Assembly: GCF_039534915.1 (NCBI RefSeq)
Contig: NZ_BAAAWE010000001.1
Coordinates: forward strand, 5,952,001 to 6,016,000
Length of the DNA stretch: 64,000 nt
Origin: Streptomyces roseofulvus
Lineage (GTDB): Bacteria; Actinomycetota; Actinomycetes; Streptomycetales; Streptomycetaceae
Direction of reading: 5' to 3'
Shown piece by piece: positions 1 to 8,221 of the stretch; the stretch's first letter is position 1; each line of letters starts with the position of its first letter. A model generated the notes under the pieces. It did not search any database. It was not told where the DNA came from and worked only from the letters and a program-made list of their open reading frames with translations. A program made the translations under genes and the position numbers.

Positions 1-696
1 CACGTCGCCGCGGCCCTCTCCGCGATCCTCGCCAAGCACGGCTTCGCCGTCACCCACGCCCGCAACGGCGAGGAGGCCCTCCAGGCCGTCCTCCCCACCG
101 CGCAGGGCGAGCGGCCCTCGTACGGGGTGATCCTGCTCGACCTCGGCCTCCCCGACCAGGACGGCTACCAGGTCTGCGCCCGCATCCGGAAGCTCACCGC
201 CACCCCGGTGATCATGGTCACCGCCCGTGCCGACGTGCGCTCCCGGATCCACGGCCTCAATCTCGGCGCCGACGACTACGTCGTCAAGCCCTACGACACC
301 GGGGAACTGCTCGCCCGCATCCACGCCGTCTCCCGGCGCACCACCGGACCCGGCGCCCCCGACGACGGCGCCGGCGGTACGGGCTCCGCCGCCGAGGCCG
401 CCGTGCTGCACCTCGGCTCCGTCGCCGTCGAGCTGCCCACCCGGCGCGTCAGCGTCGACGGCGAGCCCGTCGCCCTCACCCGCAAGGAATTCGACCTGCT
501 CGCCCTGCTCGCCCAGCGGCCCGGCGTCGTCTTCCGCCGCGAACAGATCATCTCCGAGGTCTGGCAGACCAGTTGGGAGGGGACCGGCCGCACCCTGGAG
601 GTGCACGTCGCCTCGCTCCGCTCCAAGCTGCGCATGCCCGCCCTGATCGAGACCGTGCGGGGCGTCGGCTACCGCCTGGTCGCCCCGGCCGCGTAA
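1..696 (+). CDS. OmpR/PhoB-family response regulator (5' end outside window)
   Basis: The frame is open from base 1 to the TAA at 694-696, so the gene begins upstream of the window. The receiver domain is entered after its first acidic residues. The phosphoacceptor Asp is codon 139-141 in the context LLDLGLPDQDGY, and the conserved Lys is in VVKPYD. A linker leads to a winged-helix domain (LTRKEFDLLALL ... REQIISEVW ... VHVASLRSKL) typical of OmpR/PhoB DNA-binding regulators. The histidine kinase at 715 follows on the same strand after 18 nt, so the two form one operon and a cognate pair. Target genes are not evident. The adjacent TAXI binding protein on the other strand is a candidate. Confidence 0.93.
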   Translation, partial: HVAAALSAILAKHGFAVTHARNGEEALQAVLPTAQGERPSYGVILLDLGLPDQDGYQVCARIRKLTATPVIMVTARADVRSRIHGLNLGADDYVVKPYDTGELLARIHAVSRRTTGPGAPDDGAGGTGSAAEAAVLHLGSVAVELPTRRVSVDGEPVALTRKEFDLLALLAQRPGVVFRREQIISEVWQTSWEGTGRTLEVHVASLRSKLRMPALIETVRGVGYRLVAPAA

Positions 697-714
697 CCCC
701 CGGCCGCCCCGCCC

Positions 715-2112
715 GTGCGCACCCGACTCCTCCCCCTGCTCATCGTCCTGATGGCCGGGGTCCTCCTCGCCCTCGGCTTCCCGCTCGCCGCCAGCCTCGC
801 CGCCGCCCAGCAGCAGCGGGTCGTCGTCGACCGGCTCGACGACGCCGCCCGCTTCGCCGCCCTCGCCCAGTTCGTCGACGACCCCGCCACCGTCCGGGAC
901 GACCGCCGCACCACCCTCAGCGGCGAGCTCGCCAGCTACCACGACGTGTACGGCATCCGGGCCGGCATCTTCTACCGCGACAACCGCGCCATGGCCGCCG
1001 CCCCCGAGGGCTGGGTCGTCCCGTACGAGGGCGAGGGCCGCCGCGCCTTCAACGAGGCCCTGCTCGGCCGCCGCAGCCACGACCCGCCGCAGGTCTGGCC
1101 CTGGCAGCCGGACGCCCGCCTCACCATCGCCTCCCCGGTCGTCCGCGACGGGGACGTCATCGCCGTCGTCGTCACCGACTCGCCCACCGGCGACCTCCGC
1201 GCCCGCATCCTGCGCGGCTGGCTGGTGATCTTCGCCGGCGAGGCCGCCGCCATGCTGCTCGCGGTCGGCGCCGCCGTCCGCCTCACCGGCTGGGTGCTCC
1301 GTCCGGTACGGGTCCTCGACGGCGTCACCCACGACATCGCCACCGGCCGGATGAACTCACGGGTCGCCGAAGCCGGCGGACCGCCCGAACTGCGGCGCCT
1401 CGCCCGGTCCTTCAACGAGATGGCCGACCACGTCGAGGAATCCCTCGAACAGCAGCGGGCGTTCGTCGCCGACGCCTCCCACCAGCTCCGCAACCCGCTC
1501 GCCGCGCTGCTGTTCCGGATCGAGCTGCTCGCCCTCGAACTCCCCGAGGGGAACGAGGAGATCGCCTCCGTGCGCACCGAGGGCAAGCGGCTCGCGCAGG
1601 TCCTCGACGACCTGCTCGACCTGGCCCTCGCCGAGCACGCCGACGCCGACCTCCGGCTCACCGACGTCGGCGCCCTCACCGCCGAGCGGATCGCCTCCTG
1701 GCGGCCGGTCGCCGACGGGAAGGGCGTCCGCCTGGTCGGGGAGTGCGGGGCGGTCACCGGCTGGGCGGACCCGGTGGCCCTGTCCAGCGCGCTGGACGCG
1801 GTCGTCGACAACGCGCTCAAGTTCACGCCGGAGGGCGAGCAGGTCACCGTACGGGTCCTCCCGGGGCGCGACAGCGTCGAGGTCGTCGTCGCCGACCTCG
1901 GCCCCGGCCTCACCGAGGACGAGCTGAGCCGGGTCGGCGACCGCTTCTGGCGCTCCGGGCGCCATCAGAACGTCAAGGGCTCGGGCCTCGGCCTCTCCAT
2001 CGCCCGGGTGCTGCTCACCGCCACCGGCGGCGGGATCGCCTTCGCCCCGAACGAGCCGCACGGGCTGCGGGTGACGGTCACGGTGCCGCGGTGCGCGCCC
2101 ACCGACGCGTGA
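715..2112 (+). CDS. HAMP-type sensor histidine kinase
   Basis: A 465-residue membrane kinase partnering the response regulator just upstream. Residues about 4-30 are the first membrane helix and an extracytoplasmic sensor follows to about 160. A second helix lies near 165-190, then a HAMP linker. The HisKA domain carries the phosphoacceptor His256 in DASHQLRNPL. The ATPase domain shows the N box (DNALKFTP, Asn366), the G1 box (ADLGPGL) and G2 (GSGLGLSI). The start is GTG; no stronger start lies nearby. The signal is unknown. The gene ends 16 nt before the convergent TAXI-type binding protein, which could deliver or report a ligand (inference). Confidence 0.93.
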   Translation: MRTRLLPLLIVLMAGVLLALGFPLAASLAAAQQQRVVVDRLDDAARFAALAQFVDDPATVRDDRRTTLSGELASYHDVYGIRAGIFYRDNRAMAAAPEGWVVPYEGEGRRAFNEALLGRRSHDPPQVWPWQPDARLTIASPVVRDGDVIAVVVTDSPTGDLRARILRGWLVIFAGEAAAMLLAVGAAVRLTGWVLRPVRVLDGVTHDIATGRMNSRVAEAGGPPELRRLARSFNEMADHVEESLEQQRAFVADASHQLRNPLAALLFRIELLALELPEGNEEIASVRTEGKRLAQVLDDLLDLALAEHADADLRLTDVGALTAERIASWRPVADGKGVRLVGECGAVTGWADPVALSSALDAVVDNALKFTPEGEQVTVRVLPGRDSVEVVVADLGPGLTEDELSRVGDRFWRSGRHQNVKGSGLGLSIARVLLTATGGGIAFAPNEPHGLRVTVTVPRCAPTDA

Positions 2113-2128
2113 CGCCGGGGCGTACGGC

Positions 2129-3127
2129 TCAGGGCTTGACCGAGCGGTAGTAGCGGCGGGCGCCGTCGTGGAGGGGCAGGGGCTCCGTGTAGACGGCCGT
2201 CCGCAGGTCCACCAGCTGTGCCGGGTGCACCTGGCTGCCGATGGCGTCCCGGCTGTCGATCACCGAGCGGGTGAACCCCTCGACCAGGTCCGGATCGGCG
2301 TCGGCAGTCGTCACCATCAGGTTCGCCACCGCCAGCGTCTGCACCGGCTGCCCGTCCTGCGCGGCCTGGTAGGCGTCGGCCGGGATCGTCGCGGAGCGGT
2401 AGTGCCGGGTGGACGAGCCCACGTCCCGCAGCGCGTCCACGAGCGGGGCGTCCATCGGGATCAGCCGGACCGGGGTCCGCTCGGACAGCTTCTGCACGGC
2501 CGTGGTCGGCAGCCCGCCGGACCAGAAGAAGGCGTCCAGGTCGCCCTTCTCCAGCATCTCCGGCATGGCGTCGATGCCGACCGGCACCGCGGTCACGTCC
2601 CGGGACGGCGTGATCCCGGCCGCGGCGAGGACCCGGTCCGCTATCAGCCGGACGCCCGAGCCGTCCTGGCCGACGCCGACCCGCAGCCCGCGCAGATCGG
2701 AGACCTTCTGGACCGACGAGCCCTTGCGGACCACCAGCTGGATGTAGTCGTCGTACAGCCGGGCGCAGCCGCGCAGCCGCTCGAAGCCCGGCCTGCGGTC
2801 GCGGATGTACTGCGCCACGGCGTCGGCGGTCGCGACCGTGAAGTCGGCCTCGCCGGAGGCCACCCGCGCCAGGTTCTGCTGGGAGCCCTCGCTGTCCTTG
2901 AGGGTGATCGACACGTCGGGGAGGTCCTCGGCCATGGCCTGCTTCAGCAGCTCGCCGTAGTGCTGGTACACCCCGGAGCGGACGCCGGTGCTGAACGTGA
3001 CCGAGCCGCTGGGCGTCGAGGTCCCGAAGGGCGCCAGCCACCACAGCAGCACCCCGCCCAGCGCGAGCAGCGCGGCCGCGAGCGCGAGGACGCGGCGGCG
3101 GGCGGCGCGGGCGAGCGAGGGGACCAT
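2129..3127 (-). CDS. TAXI-family TRAP transporter substrate-binding protein
   Basis: A 332-residue exported binding protein. Basic residues and a single hydrophobic helix (about 11-33, rich in Leu/Ala with a WW pair) form an uncleaved anchor or signal; I see no clear lipobox Cys. The mature part begins with a TFSTGVRSGVYQHYGELL segment like the TAXI start GGxxGxYYxxG. It continues with DLRGLRVGVGQDGSG and a type II binding fold. TAXI proteins deliver substrates such as glutamate to TRAP permeases. No DctQ/DctM-type permease is present here, so this copy may serve sensing or a distant permease. The ATG at 3127 was chosen because upstream in-frame sequence is non-coding in character. Confidence 0.85.
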   Translation of the reverse strand: MVPSLARAARRRVLALAAALLALGGVLLWWLAPFGTSTPSGSVTFSTGVRSGVYQHYGELLKQAMAEDLPDVSITLKDSEGSQQNLARVASGEADFTVATADAVAQYIRDRRPGFERLRGCARLYDDYIQLVVRKGSSVQKVSDLRGLRVGVGQDGSGVRLIADRVLAAAGITPSRDVTAVPVGIDAMPEMLEKGDLDAFFWSGGLPTTAVQKLSERTPVRLIPMDAPLVDALRDVGSSTRHYRSATIPADAYQAAQDGQPVQTLAVANLMVTTADADPDLVEGFTRSVIDSRDAIGSQVHPAQLVDLRTAVYTEPLPLHDGARRYYRSVKP

Positions 3128-3282
3128 GCCAGCGATCCTGCCAGGTGGCCCACGCCCCTGACCAGGGCGACCGGGCGCAGAAGCCTGTGACGTCCGCTGC
3201 CCGACCGCGGCGGGTGGCCCTCCGTGGCTCTGCGTGTCCGCCGGCGGCGGGGCGGGTGGCTGCGGGTGGCACGGGGGCCACC

Positions 3283-3336
3283 GTGAGCGAGGACGGGACC
3301 GTGGAGAGCGAGGGGACCGTGGAGAGCGAGGGGACC
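3283..3336. repeat. 18-bp tandem repeat, three copies
   Basis: Copies start at 3283, 3301 and 3319. The second and third are identical (GTGGAGAGCGAGGGGACC); the first differs at a few positions. They lie in the non-coding gap upstream of the sugar-acid kinase gene. Confidence 0.85.
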
Positions 3337-3356
3337 GCGCGGCCGCCGCGAGCGAG

Positions 3357-3461
3357 GGACCACCGGGCCGGCGTAGGCGGACCACGGGATCCGCCGGGGC
3401 GGCGTGAGCCGCGGTCCGCCAGACCGCCGTGAGCGCGGACCGCCGGGTCGGCGTGAGCCGG
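3357..3461. repeat. Degenerate tandem repeat of about 22-34 bp, four copies
   Basis: Units start at about 3357, 3379, 3413 and 3437. Each opens with GGACC or GGTCC and most close on a CGTGAGC-type segment. Unit lengths vary (22, 34, 24, 25 bp). The array directly follows the 18-bp repeat and does not continue into the coding region. Confidence 0.65.
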
Positions 3462-3743
3462 TGGGTGCGCTGCGCCGAAGTGGTGAGCGGGGGTTCGGAG
3501 GGGGGTCGTGCCGTGTGTCCTGCCGGGGCGGCGGGGTCCCGGCGGTTAGCGTCGGTCCCGCTCGGTGATCTTGAGGGCAGTTCCCCCTGCCCGCCCCTGG
3601 CCCCCTGCCGAGCCGCCGACCCACGCCCTGTCCCACGGCGGTATCGGCCGTGCCCGTGGCCCGTTCCCGCTGGACCGGGCGGGCCCGGGCACGTGAGGGT
3701 GGGGACCGGTACCCGCACCCGTACGACCCCGAGGAAGCCGCCG

Positions 3744-4913
3744 ATGCACTCCGCCGCGCCCGTCACCCCGCCCCGCGTCGCCGTCCTCGCCGACGACCTG
3801 ACCAGCGCCGGGGACGGCGCGGCGCCGTTCCGCCGGGCCGGCCACCGGGCCCGGGTCCTGCTCTCCGGCAGCCCGCTCGCCGGCCACGGGCAGGAGGACG
3901 GGGTCCTCGCCGTGGACCTCGGCAGCCGGCTCCTGGACGCGGCCGCGGCCGGCGACCGCACCCGCGAGGCGGCCCGCGCCCTGGCCGGGGCGGGGCTGCT
4001 CCTCAAGACCGTCGACTCGACCCTGCGCGGGCACGTCGCCGCCGAGGTCCACGCCGCGCGCGAGGGCTCCGGGCGACCGGCCGTGGTGATCGCCCCGGCC
4101 TTCCCCGCCGAGGGCCGCACCACGCTCGCCGGCGTCCAGCACGTGCGCGGCGTACGGGTCGACGAGAGCGAGTTCGCCCGCGACCCCGCCCACCCGGTCC
4201 GGACCGCCGACCTCGCCCGGATCCTCCCGGACGCCGTGCTCGTCGGCCCCGACCGGACGGAGCTCCTCCCCGAACTCCTCGCGGACGGCGGGCTGTTCGT
4301 CTGCTCCGCCGTCACCGACGCCGACCTGGACCGGATCGTCGCCGCCGTCCCCGACCACCGGGCCGTGCTGTGGGTCGGCTCGCCCGGCCTGGCCGCCGCC
4401 CTCGCCCGCCACCACGCCCACCCGGACCCCTCCGCCGAGACCGGCGAACTCCCGCCCGCCGCCCGCCCCCTGGTCGCCGTCGGCAGCGCCAACCCCGCCA
4501 CCCGCCGCCAGCTCGACCTGCTCGCCGCCGCGCCCGGCGCGGTCAGCGCCGACGCCGCCGATCGGCTGCGGGCCGCCGACACCCCCGTACGCATCCTCCA
4601 CACGCCCCACGAACGCCGCGCGGATCCGGCCGAGTTGACCCGCCGGCTCGCCGCGTCCGTGGCCGCCCTCGCCGACCGCGCCCCCTTCGACGGGCTGGTG
4701 CTCACCGGCGGCGAGACCGCCGAGGCGGTGCTGCGCGCGCTCGGCGCCCACGGCATCGACCTCCACGACGAACCCGAGCCCGGCATCGCCCGCGGCACCC
4801 TCGCCGGCCCCGCCGGCCTCTCCCCGGTCCCCGTCGTCATCAAGGCGGGCGGCTTCGGCGACGACCGCACCCTGCTGCGCCTGCACGCCCTCCTCACCGG
4901 CGGTCCCGCCTGA
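3744..4913 (+). CDS. Four-carbon acid sugar kinase family protein (DUF1537)
   Basis: A 389-residue protein of the family that phosphorylates four-carbon sugar acids such as D-threonate or D-erythronate (OtnK/DtnK type). The N-terminal domain opens with VAVLADDLTSAGDGAAPF, the family's ADDLTGA-like substrate motif, and has KTVDSTLRG near residue 90. The C-terminal nucleotide-binding domain shows VAVGSANPATRRQ and the glycine-rich VLTGGETAEAVLRAL, then VVIKAGGFG. The ATG at 3744 is preceded by GAGGAA. The usual partners (4-phosphothreonate dehydrogenase, aldolase) are not next to it, so the pathway is not fixed by context. Confidence 0.85.
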   Translation: MHSAAPVTPPRVAVLADDLTSAGDGAAPFRRAGHRARVLLSGSPLAGHGQEDGVLAVDLGSRLLDAAAAGDRTREAARALAGAGLLLKTVDSTLRGHVAAEVHAAREGSGRPAVVIAPAFPAEGRTTLAGVQHVRGVRVDESEFARDPAHPVRTADLARILPDAVLVGPDRTELLPELLADGGLFVCSAVTDADLDRIVAAVPDHRAVLWVGSPGLAAALARHHAHPDPSAETGELPPAARPLVAVGSANPATRRQLDLLAAAPGAVSADAADRLRAADTPVRILHTPHERRADPAELTRRLAASVAALADRAPFDGLVLTGGETAEAVLRALGAHGIDLHDEPEPGIARGTLAGPAGLSPVPVVIKAGGFGDDRTLLRLHALLTGGPA

Positions 4914-4919
4914 GGGGGG

Positions 4920-5564
4920 CTACGCCTCCAGATACCGCAGGACCGCGAGGATCCGGGGGCTGTGGCCCTCGGTCCCGCGCAGCTCCAGCTTGTCGAAGAC
5001 CGCGTTGAGGTGCTTCTCCACCGCGCTCAGCGACAGGTGCAGCCGACGCGCGATCGCCGCGTTCGTGTATCCCTCCGCCAGCACCTGGAGCACCTCCCGC
5101 TCGCGCGGGGTCAGCCGGGCCAGGGGATCGGCGTGCGCGCTGCGGACCACGAGCTGTCGGACGACCTCCGGGTCGAGCGCCGCCCCGCCCGCGTGGATCC
5201 GCTCCAGCGCGTCCAGGAACTCCTCGACCTGCGCCACCCGGTCCTTCAGCAGATAGCCGACCCGCTCGGCGCCGCCCGCGAGGAGCCGGGCCGCGTAACT
5301 CCGCTCGACGTGCTGCGACAGCACCAGGACGCCCGTCCCGGGCAGCCGTTCGCGAATCTCGACGGCCGCCCGCAGGCCCTCGTCGGTGTGCGTCGGCGGC
5401 ATCCGGATGTCCACCACGACCACGTCGGGGTGGAGCGCCTCCGCCTCGGCGACCAGCGTCTCCGCGTCGCCGAACGCGCCGGCGACCTCGTGCCCCTCCT
5501 CCGCGAGCAGACGGGCGACCCCCTCCCGCAGCAGGGTCGAGTCCTCGGCCAGGATCACACGCAC
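4920..5564 (-). CDS. NarL/LuxR-family response regulator
   Basis: A 214-residue regulator. The receiver domain begins VRVILAEDSTLLREG with the acidic pocket at Glu7-Asp8 and phosphoacceptor Asp52 (VVVVDIRMPP). The C-terminal LuxR helix-turn-helix is LTPREREVLQVLAEG ... IARRLHLSLSAVEKHL. The GTG start at 5564 lies inside the last codons of the kinase gene, a 10-nt overlap that indicates translational coupling. The gene converges on the DUF1537 kinase gene with a 6-nt gap. It should control transcription in response to the DesK-like kinase encoded upstream. Confidence 0.94.
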   Translation of the reverse strand: MRVILAEDSTLLREGVARLLAEEGHEVAGAFGDAETLVAEAEALHPDVVVVDIRMPPTHTDEGLRAAVEIRERLPGTGVLVLSQHVERSYAARLLAGGAERVGYLLKDRVAQVEEFLDALERIHAGGAALDPEVVRQLVVRSAHADPLARLTPREREVLQVLAEGYTNAAIARRLHLSLSAVEKHLNAVFDKLELRGTEGHSPRILAVLRYLEA

Positions 5565-6727
5565 GGCAGCTCCGCGACGATGGTGGTGGGTCCCCCGAGG
5601 GGGCTGTCGATCCGCAGGACGCCGTCGAGCGCGGCGACCCGCCCGCGCAGCCCGGTCAGGCCGCCGCCCGCCGGATCCGCGCCGCCCCGGCCGTCGTCCT
5701 CGATCCGTACGGTGAGCGGGCCGCCGGGCGCCCCGGTGACCCGTACCGAGACGGCCGTGGCGTCCGCGTGCTTGGCCGCGTTGGTGACGGCCTCGGAGAC
5801 GACGAAGTACGCGGCCGTCTCCACCGGGCGGGGGAGCGGCCCCGCCACCTCGTAGGCGATCCGCAGCGGCAGCGCGCACCGCTGCGCCACCCCGCCGAGC
5901 GCCTCCTCCAGGCCGAGGCTGTCCAGCGCCGACGGGTACGCCCGCCAGGCCACCTCGCGGAGTTCGGCCAGCACCTCCCGGGCCTCCCGGTGCGCCTGCC
6001 CCAGCAGCTCGGCCGCCCGCTCCGGGTCCCGCGCGCCGCCCCGGCGGGCCCGCCCGATCAGCATGGCGAGCGCCACGAGCCGCTGCTGCACCCCGTCGTG
6101 CAGGTCCCGCTCGATCCGCCGCCGCTCCGCGTCCACGGCCCGCACGACGGCCGCCCGGCTGACCGACAGCTCGTCGATCCGGCGCCGCAGCAGCTCCCGC
6201 TCCGAGGGCCCGAAGTGCTCCCGCGCCAGCCGGGCGTCGAGCGCGGTCAGCGCGAACAGGCCCTGGAGGCCGAGGAAGAGCAGGACGCCCCCGAGGACGA
6301 GCTGCGCCAGCAGCTCAGCCGGTCCGAAGGCCCCGCGCACCACACCGCCGACCAGCAGCACCGCGAGCACCAGGCCGAAGCCGAGCAGCGCCAGCACGAC
6401 CGCGCAGACGAGCCCGGCCCAGGACCGGGCGGCCAGGTAGCGGACGGCGCCGCCCCCGCCCCGTCCTTCGTACGCCTCGGGGAACCGGTCGCCGAAGAAG
6501 CGGGTCCGCCGCCTCCGCTCCACCTCCACGAGCCGCCGGGCGCCGGAGCCGAGGAGGTCCAGGGCGTACGCCCGCGTCCGCGGCCACAACAGGAAGCCGC
6601 CGAGCGCGACCCCGGCCACCAGGAGGTACAGCAGCCCGGCCGGCGCGGTCAGACACCCGGCCACCACCCCCGCCGCCCGGCGCCCCCCGAACCGCCCCCC
6701 GCCACCGTCCCGTTCCACGCCGTCCAC
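5555..6727 (-). CDS. DesK/LiaS-type sensor histidine kinase
   Basis: A 390-residue kinase of the HisKA_3 class that pairs with NarL regulators. The N-terminal half has several hydrophobic segments (about 20-48, 105-130 and 135-160), giving a membrane sensor without a large external domain. The phosphoacceptor region is ERRRIERDLHDGVQQRL near residue 210. The ATPase domain has VVSEAVTNAAKHADA and IEDDGRGGADPAGGGLTGL. The start is GTG at 6727. It overlaps its response regulator and sits 1 nt from the end of the DedA gene at 6729, so the upstream genes may be co-transcribed. Confidence 0.93.
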   Translation of the reverse strand: MDGVERDGGGGRFGGRRAAGVVAGCLTAPAGLLYLLVAGVALGGFLLWPRTRAYALDLLGSGARRLVEVERRRRTRFFGDRFPEAYEGRGGGGAVRYLAARSWAGLVCAVVLALLGFGLVLAVLLVGGVVRGAFGPAELLAQLVLGGVLLFLGLQGLFALTALDARLAREHFGPSERELLRRRIDELSVSRAAVVRAVDAERRRIERDLHDGVQQRLVALAMLIGRARRGGARDPERAAELLGQAHREAREVLAELREVAWRAYPSALDSLGLEEALGGVAQRCALPLRIAYEVAGPLPRPVETAAYFVVSEAVTNAAKHADATAVSVRVTGAPGGPLTVRIEDDGRGGADPAGGGLTGLRGRVAALDGVLRIDSPLGGPTTIVAELPCV

Positions 6728-6728
6728 C

Positions 6729-7391
6729 CTAGGCGCGCCGGTGACGGGGCTCCGCCCCGCGCCCCCGGAGGCGTACGGTCAGCCAGGTCGCGGCCGCCGC
6801 GAGGACCAGGACGACGACGGCCTTCGAGGCCACCCCCACGTACGACTCGACCAGCTCCCAGCGGTCGCCGAGGGCGTAGCCGGCGAGGACCAGGACGCTG
6901 TTCCACACGAGGCTGCCCACGGTGGTGAGGAGGAGGAAGAGCGGCACCGGCATCCGCTCCACCCCGGCGGGCACCGAGATCAGGCTGCGGAAGATCGGCA
7001 CCATCCGGCCCAGCAGGACCGCCTTGGTGCCGTGCCGCCGGAACCACGCCTCGGTCCGCTCCAGGTCCGCGACCTTCACCAGCGGCAGCCGCCCCCACAG
7101 CGCGTACATCCGGTCCCGGCCGAAGAGCGCGCCGATCCCGTACAGGGCCAGCGCGCCCACCACCGAGCCGAGCGTCGTCCAGAACAGGGCCGAGGCGAGG
7201 CTCAGCACGCCCTGTCCGGCGGCGAAGCCGGTCAGCGGCAGGATCACCTCGCTCGGCAGCGGCGGGAAGAGGTTCTCCAGCGCGATGGCGGCCCCGGCGC
7301 CCGGCCCGCCGAGCGCGTCGACGAGGCCGGCGGCCCAGCCGGCGATGCCGCCGGCGGGCTCCTGGGCGAGAGCGGTCGGGAACGGCGTCAT
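6729..7391 (-). CDS. DedA/SNARE-associated family membrane protein
   Basis: A 220-residue polytopic membrane protein. Family marks include the first helix segment ENLFPPLPSEVILPLTGFAA and the conserved RMVPIFRSLISVPAGVERM loop; the family motif is F.R..P.vR...s..aG...M. Hydrophobic C-terminal helices end in a basic tail. DedA proteins act in membrane homeostasis, and several members recycle undecaprenyl phosphate or phosphatidylethanolamine across the membrane; which lipid applies here is not known. The ATG at 7391 gives the expected N-terminus. Upstream in-frame sequence runs back through the hairpins at 7414-7518 and is non-coding. Confidence 0.9.
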   Translation of the reverse strand: MTPFPTALAQEPAGGIAGWAAGLVDALGGPGAGAAIALENLFPPLPSEVILPLTGFAAGQGVLSLASALFWTTLGSVVGALALYGIGALFGRDRMYALWGRLPLVKVADLERTEAWFRRHGTKAVLLGRMVPIFRSLISVPAGVERMPVPLFLLLTTVGSLVWNSVLVLAGYALGDRWELVESYVGVASKAVVVLVLAAAATWLTVRLRGRGAEPRHRRA

Positions 7392-7413
7392 GAGCCCTCC
7401 ATGGCTGTGGGAA

Positions 7414-7441
7414 GGTCCCCCGGCGGACCCGCCGGGGGACC
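7414..7441 (-). terminator. Strong hairpin in the leader of the DedA gene
   Basis: A 12-bp perfect stem (7414-7425 with 7430-7441) encloses the loop GACC, and an outer 4-bp extension pairs across one mismatch. It lies 22 nt upstream of the DedA start and downstream of the isochorismatase gene. It could be a second terminator for that gene or a structured leader. No U-run is present. Confidence 0.6.
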
Positions 7442-7494
7442 CTCCCCACGCTAGGAACCGCTGCCCGGAGCCGGTATGCGCGTTCCCGTCCGGC

Positions 7495-7518
7495 GCCCCT
7501 GCGGAAAACCGCAGGGGC
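7495..7518 (-). terminator. Hairpin terminator of the isochorismatase gene
   Basis: A 10-bp perfect stem (7495-7504 with 7509-7518) with an AAAA/TTTT tetraloop sits 7 nt beyond the stop codon at 7526. Position and stability fit an intrinsic terminator of the U-less type common in streptomycetes. Confidence 0.75.
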
Positions 7519-7525
7519 CGGCGGC

Positions 7526-8146
7526 TCAGGCCGGCAGGTCCGCGGCCGTCGGCACCACGACCGCGAACACGTCGGTCAGTCCGGTCAGCGCGGCCCGCTT
7601 GAGCTCGGCCGCGGGCACCACCGTGCCGTCCGGCGCGGTGAGCGCGCGGGTCGCGGTCGCCTCGGCGACGACGGTCGGCCGGTAGCCGAGGTTGAACGCG
7701 GCCTGGGCCGTGTAGTTGACGCACATGTGGGTCATGAACCCGGCGAGGACCAGGTCCTTCCCGCTGCCCGCCGCGAAGCCGAGGCCGGTGAGGACCTTCT
7801 CCAGGTCGGTGGCGTGGAAGGCGTTCGGGAAGTTCTTCACCACGACCGGCTCGCCCTCGGCCGGGGCCACCTCGTCGCTGATCGCGCCGACGTGGGCGGT
7901 GAGGTCGTACGGGGAGCCCTCGCCGCTGTCGTGCTGGACGTGGACGACCGGGGTGCCGGCCGCCCGGGCGCGGGCGAGGAGCCGCGCGGCCTCGGCGACG
8001 GCCTCCTCGGCGCCCTCCAGCGCCATCACCCCGGAGCGGTAGGTGTTCTGGAGGTCGATGAGGACCAGGACCGCCTCGGAGAGCCGGGCCGGCTCGTCGG
8101 ACAGACCGGAGAGGGAGCGCAGGGGGGTGGAGGGAGAGAGGGACAT
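7526..8146 (-). CDS. Isochorismatase-family cysteine hydrolase
   Basis: A 206-residue single-domain hydrolase with the family triad: Asp31 in VLVLIDLQN, Lys104 in VVVKNFPNAF and nucleophile Cys142 in GFMTHMCVNYTA. The family includes nicotinamidases, N-carbamoylsarcosine amidases and isochorismatases. The MTHMCV motif fits the amidase-like members better, but the substrate cannot be read from the sequence. The gene lies 75 nt downstream of the GlxA/AraC regulator on the same strand. The pair looks like a regulator-enzyme operon, a common arrangement for this family. Confidence 0.88.
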   Translation of the reverse strand: MSLSPSTPLRSLSGLSDEPARLSEAVLVLIDLQNTYRSGVMALEGAEEAVAEAARLLARARAAGTPVVHVQHDSGEGSPYDLTAHVGAISDEVAPAEGEPVVVKNFPNAFHATDLEKVLTGLGFAAGSGKDLVLAGFMTHMCVNYTAQAAFNLGYRPTVVAEATATRALTAPDGTVVPAAELKRAALTGLTDVFAVVVPTAADLPA

Positions 8147-8221
8147 CTCGGTGCCTTTCGTGAGGAAACGGAGTGTTTCAGGGCAGGGCGAAGCCGCCCG
8201 CCCAGGGGGGAAGAGGGAGGT

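Larger units (their letters stand above)
3128..3743. other. 616-bp divergent intergenic region
   Basis: This gap separates the TAXI gene (leftward) from the sugar-acid kinase (rightward) and must hold both promoters. Small open frames exist, but they are low complexity and translate repeated DNA. Two families of short tandem repeats (3283-3336 and 3357-3461) occupy its centre. I cannot place a promoter hexamer pair with confidence. Confidence 0.6.

Noticed and set aside
3145..3432. Small plus-strand reading frame of 95 residues
   Set aside because: It is translated 18-bp tandem repeats and shows neither a ribosome site nor a protein-like composition.
2129..4897. A 922-residue minus-strand frame extending the TAXI protein across the sugar-acid kinase gene
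   Set aside because: Homology starts at ATG 3127; the extension is the antisense of a real gene and a repeat region.
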